From Candidatus Saccharimonadota bacterium (GTDB lineage Bacteria > Patescibacteriota > Saccharimonadia > Saccharimonadales > Saccharimonadaceae), in NCBI GenBank assembly GCA_905373345.1, contig CAJPSU010000004.1:1-21105 (forward strand): a stretch of 21,105 nucleotides of DNA, read 5' to 3'. The first letter of the stretch is position 1. Every line of letters starts with the position of its first letter. Below are positions 1 through 7,600 of the stretch, in pieces. A program made the translations under genes and the position numbers. The notes beneath the pieces were generated by a model that saw nothing but the letters and a program-made list of their open reading frames with translations, did no database searches and was not told the DNA's origin.

Positions 1-2
1 CC

Positions 3-254
3 AACGAAGAGCGCGCTGGGTTTCAAGCATATCTTGACGCTGGGTTTATTGATGTTTTCCGCGCCGCCCACCCGCACGAAGCGAACGCTTACACTTGGTG
101 GACGCATTGGGCGAACGCCCGGGCGCGCAACGTTGGCTGGCGGATTGACTACTGGCTGGCATCTGCCGCAATCGCACCGCACGTACAAAACCCAACAATT
201 CACGCCGAACAAATGGGCAGCGATCACTGCCCGGTGAGCATTGAATTTATATAA
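3..254 (+). CDS. xthA: Exodeoxyribonuclease III / AP endonuclease, C-terminal part (cut by window start)
   Basis: An open frame enters from the left edge and runs 83 codons to TAA. It has no start inside the window. The peptide carries the two C-terminal signatures of the ExoIII (EEP) fold: a W-R-I-D-Y-W-L block (GWRIDYWL), and the catalytic G-S-D-H-C-P-V motif whose Asp-His pair acts in phosphodiester cleavage, nine residues before the end. The TWW...ARARN stretch before it is also typical of the family. The enzyme cuts abasic sites and trims 3' ends in base excision repair. The stop lies about 140 bases before the first strong hairpin, so transcription may continue to the hairpin at 394-415. 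The symbol rests on motif recognition; ExoA-type AP endonucleases of the same family cannot be separated from so short a piece. Confidence 0.88.
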   Translation, partial: NEERAGFQAYLDAGFIDVFRAAHPHEANAYTWWTHWANARARNVGWRIDYWLASAAIAPHVQNPTIHAEQMGSDHCPVSIEFI

Positions 255-336
255 ACTTATCCCCTTAAATGTTATCCTTTTCTAGGAAATAAACCTTTAT
301 TTGGTAATTTAAGAGCAATAAAAAGCACAAGAAGTA

Positions 337-365
337 TTGACTTTTATCTATAAACGTGCTATTAA
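337..365 (+). promoter_or_regulatory. Sigma70-like promoter with no obvious gene
   Basis: TTGACT (337-342), a 17-base spacer and TATTAA (360-365). The 13 bases AAGTATTGACTTT around the -35 are identical to those of the promoter at 1198-1226. A transcript starting near 372 would meet the hairpin at 394-415 after only about 25 bases, so it would be a very short RNA of about 50-65 nt or a remnant. Confidence 0.5.
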
Positions 366-384
366 ATAATCTCTGAGATTATTT
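364..384. promoter_or_regulatory. Perfect 10-bp dyad at a transcription start
   Basis: AAATAATCTC and GAGATTATTT are exact reverse complements separated by one T. The dyad begins inside the -10 box and covers the expected start site, the classic position for an operator. In RNA it would also make a weak hairpin. No regulator can be assigned. Confidence 0.5.
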
Positions 385-393
385 GTCGCACCA

Positions 394-427
394 CCCCGCA
401 CAAGCCAGTGCGGGGTATTTCCTTTGC
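394..427 (+). terminator. Intrinsic terminator
   Basis: CCCCGCAC / GTGCGGGG, an 8-bp GC-rich stem with the 6-base loop AAGCCA (394-415), followed by TATTTCCTTT. It could end transcription of xthA, of the short unit starting near 372, or both. In the minus direction it lacks a T-run but may still slow readthrough from the broken Nudix gene. Confidence 0.6.
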
Positions 428-448
428 GGGCTTTTGTATGTTAGAACG

Positions 449-1122
449 TCAGAACTCACTGTCGCCGTAGTCATGCATCCGCTCGGTAAGCGGTATGCTG
501 TTTAAGCACGCCGCTATTTCGGCTTCAAAACCTTTATACTTTTTCGGTTCTAACATCATATCTTCAAGCGTACGCCATGTATTACGCCCGCCGTCAAATT
601 CCACTTGCAGTTCGCCGCTAAACCGATCGCAAAACATCAGTTGGAACAATTTGTCCTCAATGATTTCGCCTGTCGCTTGATGGCGTGCACGCTCGTGGTA
701 TATGCCGCGATATTCAAATACACCCAAAAGCCGAAGTAGGGGTGTTTCAGCCGTTTCTGCAGTAAATATTCCATCATATGCGTTTTGGAATTATACCGTT
801 CAACGACGAGCAGCACAGCGACTTTCGGCTGCCGTTCAATCACGCCAGCATCTGTGTCGAGCTTATTAGCGTGCTCCTTGCCCGCAATACTGAGCTGGTA
901 CACGCTGCCGATTTTGTCGACATAACCCAGTTCAACCAACCGTTTGATATGAAATTTCGCATGATCACTTTCTAGCCCGCTGGCTTTTTGCAGCTCTGCG
1001 AAGCGTGCTGTCGGCATAAATAGCAGCTCCCGCAAAATCTTGGTCTGCGCCGGGTGAAACCCTGCTTCGCGCGCCATTACTTTCTCTATTTTCGTCATTT
1101 CACTGCCCACTGTAGCGCACAT
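449..1122 (-). pseudogene. Winged-helix/Nudix hydrolase gene with the Nudix box deleted and frame shifted
   Basis: Reading leftward from ATG 1122 (or ATG 1098, MTKIEKVM), the first frame encodes a winged-helix-like DNA-binding segment (HPAQTKILRELLF...FHIKRLVELGYV) and then the first Nudix strand (KVAVLLVVERYN...YLLQKRLKHPYFGFW, ending near 726). The matching C-terminal half (FEYRGIYHERARHQ...GEIIEDKLFQLMFC...EFDGGRNTW) lies in a different frame, from about 727 down to TGA at 449. In intact Nudix proteins these parts are joined by the box G-x5-E-x7-R-E-U-x-E-E-x-G-U, about 25-30 residues; none of it is present in any frame at the joint. The simplest reading is an internal deletion of roughly 80-90 bases that removed the metal-binding catalytic helix and broke the frame, so no active hydrolase can be made. 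The N-terminal half could still give a winged-helix protein with a junk tail (161 codons from ATG 1122). Confidence 0.75.
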
Positions 1123-1146
1123 TTCGCCGCGAGGCTAGGGAACTCG

Positions 1147-1183
1147 GCTTCCGGAAGCTGATTTTTTGATATTATGACATAAT
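1147..1183. promoter_or_regulatory. Two short palindromes between divergent units
   Basis: GCTTCCGGAAGC (1147-1158) is a perfect 12-bp palindrome. ATTATG-A-CATAAT (1171-1183) is a perfect dyad with a one-base centre; its minus-strand half CATAAT is also a fair -10 for the leftward broken Nudix gene. The pair sits between that gene and the rightward promoter at 1198, so an operator is plausible but not shown. Confidence 0.35.
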
Positions 1184-1197
1184 TTTTGTAAAAAGTA

Positions 1198-1226
1198 TTG
1201 ACTTTGTCGTCTTTATATGATATATA
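1198..1226 (+). promoter_or_regulatory. Promoter of the small membrane protein unit
   Basis: TTGACT (1198-1203), a 17-base spacer and TATATA (1221-1226) within an AT-rich run. The expected start near 1231-1233 falls at the first base of the structured leader. The -35 neighbourhood is the same 13-mer as at 337. Confidence 0.65.
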
Positions 1227-1230
1227 TATT

Positions 1231-1309
1231 AGCCTTTTTGATAGCACCAGCTATCATTAGGCACTTCGTCTTCAAGTCGGATACTTGAAGACTTGAGGTG
1301 CCAAAGGCT
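1231..1309 (+). ncRNA. Structured 5' leader, candidate three-way junction (riboswitch-like)
   Basis: Three nested complementarities can form together. An outer stem AGCCTTT (1231-1237) pairs with AAAGGCT (1303-1309). Inside it, GATAGC/GCTATC (1240-1255, loop ACCA) makes a first hairpin. A long second hairpin has GGCAC (1260-1264) with GTGCC (1298-1302), then TCTTCAAGT (1269-1277) with ACTTGAAGA (1283-1291) around a 5-base loop. The structure ends about 20 bases before the ribosome binding site of the small membrane protein. There is no T-run, so any control would act on translation or RNA stability. I do not recognise a known riboswitch class in it. Confidence 0.55.
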
Positions 1310-1342
1310 GGCATCTCATACAACAAGAAAGGAAGAGCTCAA

Positions 1343-1624
1343 ATGGCTTTTCTGTTCGGACTTTACGTCTTCTCGTTTATGCTGCCATTTCTTGCGCCGT
1401 ATGTAGTGCAAGAAATTATCCATAATAAGGCAGTGACCATAACTGTCGCCTGCCTTGGGCTGTCAGTTGCTGGAGCAATTCAGTGGATGTTTGTCTCAGA
1501 GACATTCCCAAGCTTCATTGTAGGGATTGTCACATTCTCTGGTGACTTCGTTGCCCTCTCGTTGCTGCCAATGGCAGTTTCTGAGATAGTGGGAGACGAC
1601 ACCTCGCGAGAAGAGCGAGTTTGA
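1343..1624 (+). CDS. Small membrane protein, unknown function
   Basis: ATG at 1343 is preceded by a good Shine-Dalgarno (AAAGGA, about 9 bases upstream). The in-frame GTG at 1298 lies inside the leader hairpin and is rejected. The 93-residue product has three hydrophobic segments (about residues 1-23, 29-50 and 55-80) with short loops and a charged C-terminal tail (GDDTSREERV). I recognise no family. It stands alone between a promoter with a structured leader and a strong terminator, so it is a monocistronic, probably regulated unit. The gene has a leader and Shine-Dalgarno, unlike most genes here, which start directly after the -10 box; together with the AT-rich flanks this hints at an acquired segment. 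It could be a small transporter or stress peptide, but nothing in the sequence decides this. Confidence 0.6.
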   Translation: MAFLFGLYVFSFMLPFLAPYVVQEIIHNKAVTITVACLGLSVAGAIQWMFVSETFPSFIVGIVTFSGDFVALSLLPMAVSEIVGDDTSREERV

Positions 1625-1638
1625 TGTCTTCGCATCCA

Positions 1639-1690
1639 GCTGGTGGGTGCAAAATAAAACAAACCAGCGAAACCGCCTGAAATCCAGGCG
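1639..1690 (+). other. Paired hairpins in the 3' untranslated region
   Basis: GCTGGT/ACCAGC spans about 1639-1668, and CGCCTG (1674-1679)/CAGGCG (1685-1690) follows with a 5-base loop. They stand directly before the terminator hairpin, giving the small membrane protein mRNA a folded 3' tail. Confidence 0.4.
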
Positions 1691-1691
1691 T

Positions 1692-1729
1692 CCCCGCACG
1701 GGTTACTCGTGCGGGGTTATTTCTTTTTT
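1692..1729 (+). terminator. Strong intrinsic terminator
   Basis: CCCCGCACG (1692-1700) pairs with CGTGCGGGG (1708-1716) around a 7-base loop, followed by TTATTTCTTTTTT. It ends the small membrane protein unit. Its first 8 stem pairs equal those of the terminator at 394. The T-run overlaps the last codons of the leftward ATPase gene, and the hairpin may also stop that convergent transcript. Confidence 0.85.
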
Positions 1730-4071
1730 GGGGAGTTAGGCGCAATATCCGACGTGCGCGATGCCCCGTCCATACCGCGCTCAATCCTCAAGCCAGCGCG
1801 CTCAGCAATAATATACTGCACAACCGCCACAGCCGCTACGATCGCTGCGCCAGGCCACAGTAGCGCCACGTTTGGCGCGGTGAAGTCAAAGAAGCGGCGC
1901 AGTGGAACAATCGCAAAACCAGCAATCGCCACCACTGCGACTGCCGCCAAGTACAGCGCACGCGCCAATTTCGCGCGATTATCAAGCGTAACACCAAGCA
2001 TAATTCCCGCCAAAAACACGAGATACACGCCAAAAAACGTCGCGATGAGTACCGTCATCGTGGCGGCCTGCGACGGCTGGACGCCAGGCGTTTTTAGCAT
2101 AATCCAGTATACAGCTGCAATTGTTAAGCCTGTGAGGATAGCGATTGGCGCAACCGCCCGTAGTGTATCGCGCCAAAAGCCACGCGGATCCACACGATGT
2201 GCGGGCGAAGGCGGAAACAGCGTCCACATAATTGTCGGCATCGTCACGAGGAAAATATTCAAAAACGTCACATGGCGCGGTGCATATGGATAGACAACGC
2301 CAAGCACAATCGTCGAAAATAGCAGCACAACACCGTAGATAATCTTATGGAAAAAGAGAATCGCAATGATTTCAATCGCCTGAATGATCCGATTGCCGAG
2401 CTGCATACCAGCCGGCAGCGACGTAAACGAGTTGTTCAATAAAATCAAGTCGGCGACGCGGCGGCTAGCGGGCGCACCGGCACGCATAGCAACACCAAGA
2501 TCGGCTCGCTTAAGCGCAAGCGCATCATTTACGCCGTCGCCAACCATACCAGTGAATTTACCCTGGTTGCGAAAATGAGCAATCAAGCGCTCTTTCTGCT
2601 CCGGTAAGACGCGCGCAAAGATCGTATGCTCGTCGGCAGCACGCATAAAGGCTTCGTCACTTAATTTTGCCAGCTCGGCGCCCGTAATTGACTTTTCGGG
2701 GTTATGAATACCCGCCGCCCGCGCAATATACTGCACCGTGCGCGGATTATCGCCACTAATCACGCGAATCGACACGCCATGCCCTTGCAAGAAACGCACT
2801 GTATCCTGTACGCCATCGCGTAGGCTATTGCGCAGTATAACGATTCCAAGCGGTTTGCCCGAGCCGCATGCAAGGTTTTTAAGCGGCGTTTTTGCGTCGG
2901 AAAATCCAGCGAGCAACAGCACGCGCATACCGCGCGACACCCACGAGTCAATTTGTTTAGACTGCGTATCGCTCAATGGCGCAAGTTTCGCGACAAATTC
3001 CGGCGCCCCCATAACGAGCGTACGCGTCTTGCCGCTTATTACCGCGCGGACGCCCGCTAATTTGCGCGCCGACGAAAAGGCGAGTACGCCGGTAATATTC
3101 GCATCAGCCGGCGGATTGGCCGCCGCTAAGATTGCTGCCGCCGTAATATTACCGCCGCCTGTTTCGCGTGCCACGAGCGCCGCCAAGCGAGCGACATCGG
3201 TACGCGCGTTAAACGATTCGCACGATTCTAGCGTTACTTCATCGCTCGTTAGCGTGCCAGTTTTATCTACACAGAGCACGCCGAGAAGCGCCATCGCCTC
3301 AATTGCCGATAGTTTTTGCGGCAATACCTTTGCCTGCGCCAAATGCAGCGACCCAAACGCTAGCAGCAGGGAACTCGCGAGCAATAGCCCCTCAGGTATC
3401 ACTGTCACCGACGCAACGGTAATTGTTTTTAAAATCTGTATCGAATCAAATCCAGAAAAATAATAACTCACAAAAATTAACAGCGATAACACAATTGCGC
3501 CGTATGTCAAAAAAGTAATCGCTGTCTGAATTGCGCGCTGCAATGGCGTAAGCGCCGGCGTGTAGCGCTTCAGCACCGCGCTGATCGCACCAGCACGCGT
3601 ATCCGCCCCAAGCGCCCGCACAGTAACGACACCGTCGCCCGCCGTTACAACAGTTGCGGCGTATACGCGGTCATGCGCTGATTTCTCAACGGCTGCCGAT
3701 TCACCGGTCAGCATGCTCTCATCTAGTTCTAGCCCATGCGACCGAGTTACGTCGCCGTCTGCCGGCAATTCATCGCCCGCACGAATGTGTAGTATGTCGC
3801 CGAGCCGCAATTTATCATACGAAATCTCAACGATTTTGCCCTTACGCTCCACGCGCGCGACTGGCGCATTCATCAACTCCAACTTTTTCAGTACGCGTTT
3901 GGCGCGGATTTCCTGCACAACACCGATTACCGTGTTAATAGAAATAACCACCGACATAAACCATGCATCGCGATACTCGCGCACGTAGAGCAGCGCGCCC
4001 GCCAATACAAAAACCGCCAGTACGACGGGCGAAAGCACATTCCGCTTTATGATTTCCGCGTAATCGCGCAT
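1717..4071 (-). CDS. CtpE-like P-type cation-transporting ATPase
   Basis: A 784-residue protein if started at ATG 4071, which overlaps the TGA of the upstream gene by one base (TGATG) and implies coupled translation; an in-frame extension to 4194 overlaps that gene and is rejected. It has the actuator motif TGES (about residues 122-125), the phosphorylated Asp of DKTGTLT (D269), and the hinge GDGVNDALALKRADLGVAM. The fourth membrane segment reads V-I-P-E-G-L-L-L-A-S-S, not PEGLP; this, and the tail ADLILLNNSFTSLPAGMQLGNR, resemble the CtpE branch, which in mycobacteria is linked to calcium uptake. The ion is therefore inferred only. The N-terminus is short, with little before the first hydrophobic segment (NVLSPVVLAVFVLAGALL). 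The C-terminus ends in a lysine cluster next to the convergent terminator at 1692. Confidence 0.88.
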   Translation of the reverse strand: MRDYAEIIKRNVLSPVVLAVFVLAGALLYVREYRDAWFMSVVISINTVIGVVQEIRAKRVLKKLELMNAPVARVERKGKIVEISYDKLRLGDILHIRAGDELPADGDVTRSHGLELDESMLTGESAAVEKSAHDRVYAATVVTAGDGVVTVRALGADTRAGAISAVLKRYTPALTPLQRAIQTAITFLTYGAIVLSLLIFVSYYFSGFDSIQILKTITVASVTVIPEGLLLASSLLLAFGSLHLAQAKVLPQKLSAIEAMALLGVLCVDKTGTLTSDEVTLESCESFNARTDVARLAALVARETGGGNITAAAILAAANPPADANITGVLAFSSARKLAGVRAVISGKTRTLVMGAPEFVAKLAPLSDTQSKQIDSWVSRGMRVLLLAGFSDAKTPLKNLACGSGKPLGIVILRNSLRDGVQDTVRFLQGHGVSIRVISGDNPRTVQYIARAAGIHNPEKSITGAELAKLSDEAFMRAADEHTIFARVLPEQKERLIAHFRNQGKFTGMVGDGVNDALALKRADLGVAMRAGAPASRRVADLILLNNSFTSLPAGMQLGNRIIQAIEIIAILFFHKIIYGVVLLFSTIVLGVVYPYAPRHVTFLNIFLVTMPTIMWTLFPPSPAHRVDPRGFWRDTLRAVAPIAILTGLTIAAVYWIMLKTPGVQPSQAATMTVLIATFFGVYLVFLAGIMLGVTLDNRAKLARALYLAAVAVVAIAGFAIVPLRRFFDFTAPNVALLWPGAAIVAAVAVVQYIIAERAGLRIERGMDGASRTSDIAPNSPKKK

Positions 4072-4562
4072 CAGCTTGTCAGGATCCTCCGATATGCTAA
4101 CTTCACCGCCGGACGCCAACCGGTACGCGCATCGTGATCGGCACAATAAATCATATCGTCTTTCACCTCGTTGATAATGAGGAGCGCTGGGCAATACGGC
4201 GCAAGCGTACGGTAATATCGCAAGTCATCCGGCTGAATATCGCGCCGGCCCGGGTAAATAGCGACGAATTTACGCCGTGCAACATCGTCAAAATACATCG
4301 GACGGCCTCGCGGCGGCACGAACATTTCCACGCGTACGCCCATGCGCGTCGCCATTTTTTTGATATCGCCGAGCGTTAAATGCGCCGGACCTTCAATATA
4401 GCAATACAATTGGCGTTTTTTCGATAGAAAAAACGTCGCCTGCGCATTCTGCCCGCAGTCAAGGCGCTGCGCGACAATCGCGTCGACTTCAATCGGCATA
4501 CCAAACAACTCGTTTGCCGCCCGCTCCAGCACCAAACTATCAACCAACTGGTCGGATTCCAT
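4071..4562 (-). CDS. Conserved-looking hypothetical protein coupled to the ATPase
   Basis: A soluble 163-residue protein with no signal peptide or membrane segment. ATG 4562 lies 6 bases after a perfect extended -10 box, so the mRNA is probably leaderless. Its TGA overlaps the ATPase ATG (TGATG). Visible features are a mixed alpha/beta pattern, basic patches (SKKRQLYCYIEG, ARRKFVAIYPGRRD) and a middle segment rich in V/M/R (MGVRVEMFVPPRGRP). I do not recognise the family. The tight coupling to the CtpE-like ATPase suggests a partner, regulator or assembly factor of that pump, but this is inference from order only. An unrelated gene sharing an operon is the alternative. Confidence 0.7.
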   Translation of the reverse strand: MESDQLVDSLVLERAANELFGMPIEVDAIVAQRLDCGQNAQATFFLSKKRQLYCYIEGPAHLTLGDIKKMATRMGVRVEMFVPPRGRPMYFDDVARRKFVAIYPGRRDIQPDDLRYYRTLAPYCPALLIINEVKDDMIYCADHDARTGWRPAVKLAYRRILTS

Positions 4563-4568
4563 AGGATA

Positions 4569-4577
4569 ATTATAGCA
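4569..4577 (-). promoter_or_regulatory. Extended -10 promoter, leaderless start
   Basis: On the minus strand TGCTATAAT (4577-4569) is a perfect extended -10; the ATG of the 163-residue protein follows after 6 bases. No good -35 is visible at the usual distance. Confidence 0.7.
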
Positions 4578-4682
4578 TAATCGCCGAGGCGTAAACTCAG
4601 AGCGTACACGCGCTTCAAGAGCGAGAAGTACGAGACCCGCAAAACTCTCACCAGCAAGTAGCCTGCGATACTTGATATGCGG

Positions 4683-4688
4683 TACAAT
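4683..4688 (+). promoter_or_regulatory. -10 box of the helicase-nuclease gene
   Basis: GGTACAAT ends 7 bases before ATG 4696, the same placing as at dus and cysS. No convincing -35 is seen. It is divergent from the promoter at 4569-4577. Confidence 0.55.
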
Positions 4689-4695
4689 AAATGCA

Positions 4696-7600
4696 ATGGC
4701 AACTTTTCACACGCGCTACAACAAACTTAACGCCGCCCAGCGCGAGGCGGTCGATACAATTGACGGACCGCTGCTCGTAGTGGCGGGACCAGGTACGGGC
4801 AAAACTGAGTTACTGAGTATGCGCGTCGCAAATATTCTGCATAAAACCGACACGCTGCCAGAAAACATTTTATGCCTCACGTTTACCGACAGTGGCGCAA
4901 CAGCAATGCGAGCGCGCCTGGCGCGTATTATCGGGCCTGATGCCTACAAAGTAGCAATTCAAACATTTCACAGTTTTGGCACAGAAACGATCAACCACAA
5001 CAGCGAATATTTTTACCATGGCGCGGCATTCAAACCGGCTGACGATTTAACAATGCACGCATTCATGACGCAAATTTTCGACGATCTGCACTATGATAAT
5101 CCGCTCGCAAGCAAAATGAATGGCGAATACACGCACCTGCGCGACGCTATGCAAGTGATTAGCGAACTAAAGCAGGCAGGCCTGACAGACAATGAATTGC
5201 TGCAGATTATTGCAAGCAACGATGAGACGCTTGACGCAGTTGAAGCAAATGTAGCATCAATTTTCGCAAACAAAATCAGCAAAACAACAATCACGCTCAT
5301 CGCGCCCATCGCAAAGGTGGTCGCCGAGCTGCCGCTGCCGAAATTACCGCCTGCAATTACGCCGCTTGCAAACAATTTGGCACTTAGCTTAGCGCATGCC
5401 TTCGATGCCGCGGTTGAATCCGGCAAAACCACGCCAATCACCGCCTGGCGCAACGCCTGGATGGAGAAAGATTCAACCGGCGCGTTTGTGTTTAAGGATC
5501 GTAAGCGCCATGCTAAGCTGCGTGCTATGGCGCCAGTATATAACCGCTACCGCGAACTGATGCAAAAAGCGGCGTTATACGATTACGATGACATGATCCT
5601 AAGTGTCGTGCAAGCAATTGAGCGATCGCCTGAACTCAAATTCAATCTACAAGAACGCTATCATTATATCCTCGTTGATGAATTTCAGGACACGAATTTA
5701 GCGCAGCTACGTATTCTGTTTAACCTCACCGACAATCCGGCAGGCGACGCGCCAAATATTATGGCGGTTGGCGATGACGACCAGGCAATTTACAGCTTTC
5801 AAGGTGCGGACGTTGGCAATATTCACCGATTCCGCGAACGCTATCCAAATTACCGCCATGTCGTACTCACTGAAAACTACCGCTCAGCGCAAACGATCCT
5901 TGACGACGCACGCGCCGTCATTACGCAGGCAAGCGGACGCTTAGAAACAACGATGGAGATTAATAAACAATTAACATCGCATGTGGCAGAAAGTAAGATG
6001 GTTGAATTGCACGAACATACTACGCCCGCAGACGAACGTGCCTGGATCGCAAAACATATCGCCGAACAGATTGCGCGTGACACTCGCCCAAGCGACATCG
6101 CTGTAATTAGCCGACGACACCGCGATTTGGTCGAGCTACTGCCATATCTCCATGAGCGAGGCATTGCGGTCAATTACGAACGGCGAGATAACGTGCTAGA
6201 TGACGAGCGTATCATGGCAATCGAGCTGCTTGCACGCGCTGTTGTCGCTATTGCCGACGGACAGCACAACGAAGCCGACAGCCTACTGCCCGAACTTGTG
6301 TCGCATCCAATGTACGATTTCTCGCCTGAAACGATCTGGAAACTAAGCGTCAACGCCTACCGCAACCACACATCATGGATTAATACCATGCTTGCAACGC
6401 CCGCGCTCGCACCATTTGCAGCATGGTTGCTGGAGCGGGCAAGGGCAGTCGCGCACGAATCGGTTGAAGAGTTTATTGACGAGCTCATCGGCGTGCCAAA
6501 CAATAAGAAGCGGCAATTTACATCACCGCTCTACGAGCATTATTTCAGCGCAGACGTACTCGCAAAAAATCCCGAAGCGTACCTTGAAGCGCTTGAAGCC
6601 CTGCGCACAATCCGCAGCAAACTGCGCGACTATCGCGGCGACCATCTCACCATCGCCGATTTCGTCGACTTCATTGACGACTACCGCCAGCTTGATACGC
6701 CGATTACCAGCGTCCGCCGCCGCAGCGATACAATCGACGACGCCATCAACCTGATGACCGCCCACAAGTCTAAAGGGCTTGAGTTCGACACTGTTTACGT
6801 CATTAATTCCATCGACGCGCAATGGGGCGAACGCGTCCGCGGGCGCAGCCGCAACATCAGCTACCCGGAAAATATCACCATTGCGCCGAGCGCCGACACC
6901 TACGATGAGCGCCTGCGCCTCTATTTCGTCGCTATGACGCGCGCGAAACGCCAACTGTTTTTAACGTACGCGCGCGCCGATCTAAATGGCAAGGATACGC
7001 TCGTCGCTAGCTTCCTGACTGGCGTGAATTTGCAGCCAATCGTACACCGCACGCCAGAAACAGTCGCGCAGTTAACCGCGCAAGCGCAAACCGCGTGGCA
7101 TGACCGCATTATCCGTAAGCCGACCGCTAGCATGAAAGCATTGCTCGCGCCAATGTTGGAACAGTACAAGCTTTCCGCTACACATCTCAATAATTTCATT
7201 GATATTTCGCACGGCGGGCCGCAAGGATTCCTGATGAATAATTTGCTGCGCTTTCCACAAGCGAAAAGCGCGGGCGCCAGTTTCGGCACTGCTATTCACG
7301 CCGCATTGCAGCGCGCCCACACCCACTTGAGCGCCACCGGCGAACGTCGCCCAGCCGAAGACGTCATCGGTGATTTTGTCCGCGAACTGCACGACCAGCG
7401 CCTCAGTATAGACGAATTCAACCACTACGCTAAGCGCGGTACCGATGCGCTTAGTAAATTCTTGCACGCCGAATACGACAGCTTCACGCCTGCGCAAAAA
7501 GCTGAGCTTAGCTTCGCGTCGCAAGGTGTTACGCTAGGCGATGCCCGCTTGACCGGCTCGCTTGACCTCGTTGATATCAACGACAATCATATTTTTGTAA

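Noticed and set aside
1298..1342. GTG 1298 as the start of the small membrane protein
   Set aside because: It lies inside the 3' arm of the leader hairpin, without a ribosome binding site; ATG 1343 has a good one.
1709..3463. Long plus-strand frames at 1709-2293 and 2738-3463
   Set aside because: They are antisense to the P-type ATPase, whose motifs are unmistakable, and have biased compositions with no family features.
4072..4194. N-terminal extension of the CtpE-like ATPase to 4194
   Set aside because: It overlaps 41 codons of the upstream gene; the TGATG overlap gives a natural start at 4071.
6392..6754. Small frames inside the helicase, cysS, SulP and kinase genes on either strand
   Set aside because: They are shadows of strongly supported genes, with no motifs or start signals of their own.
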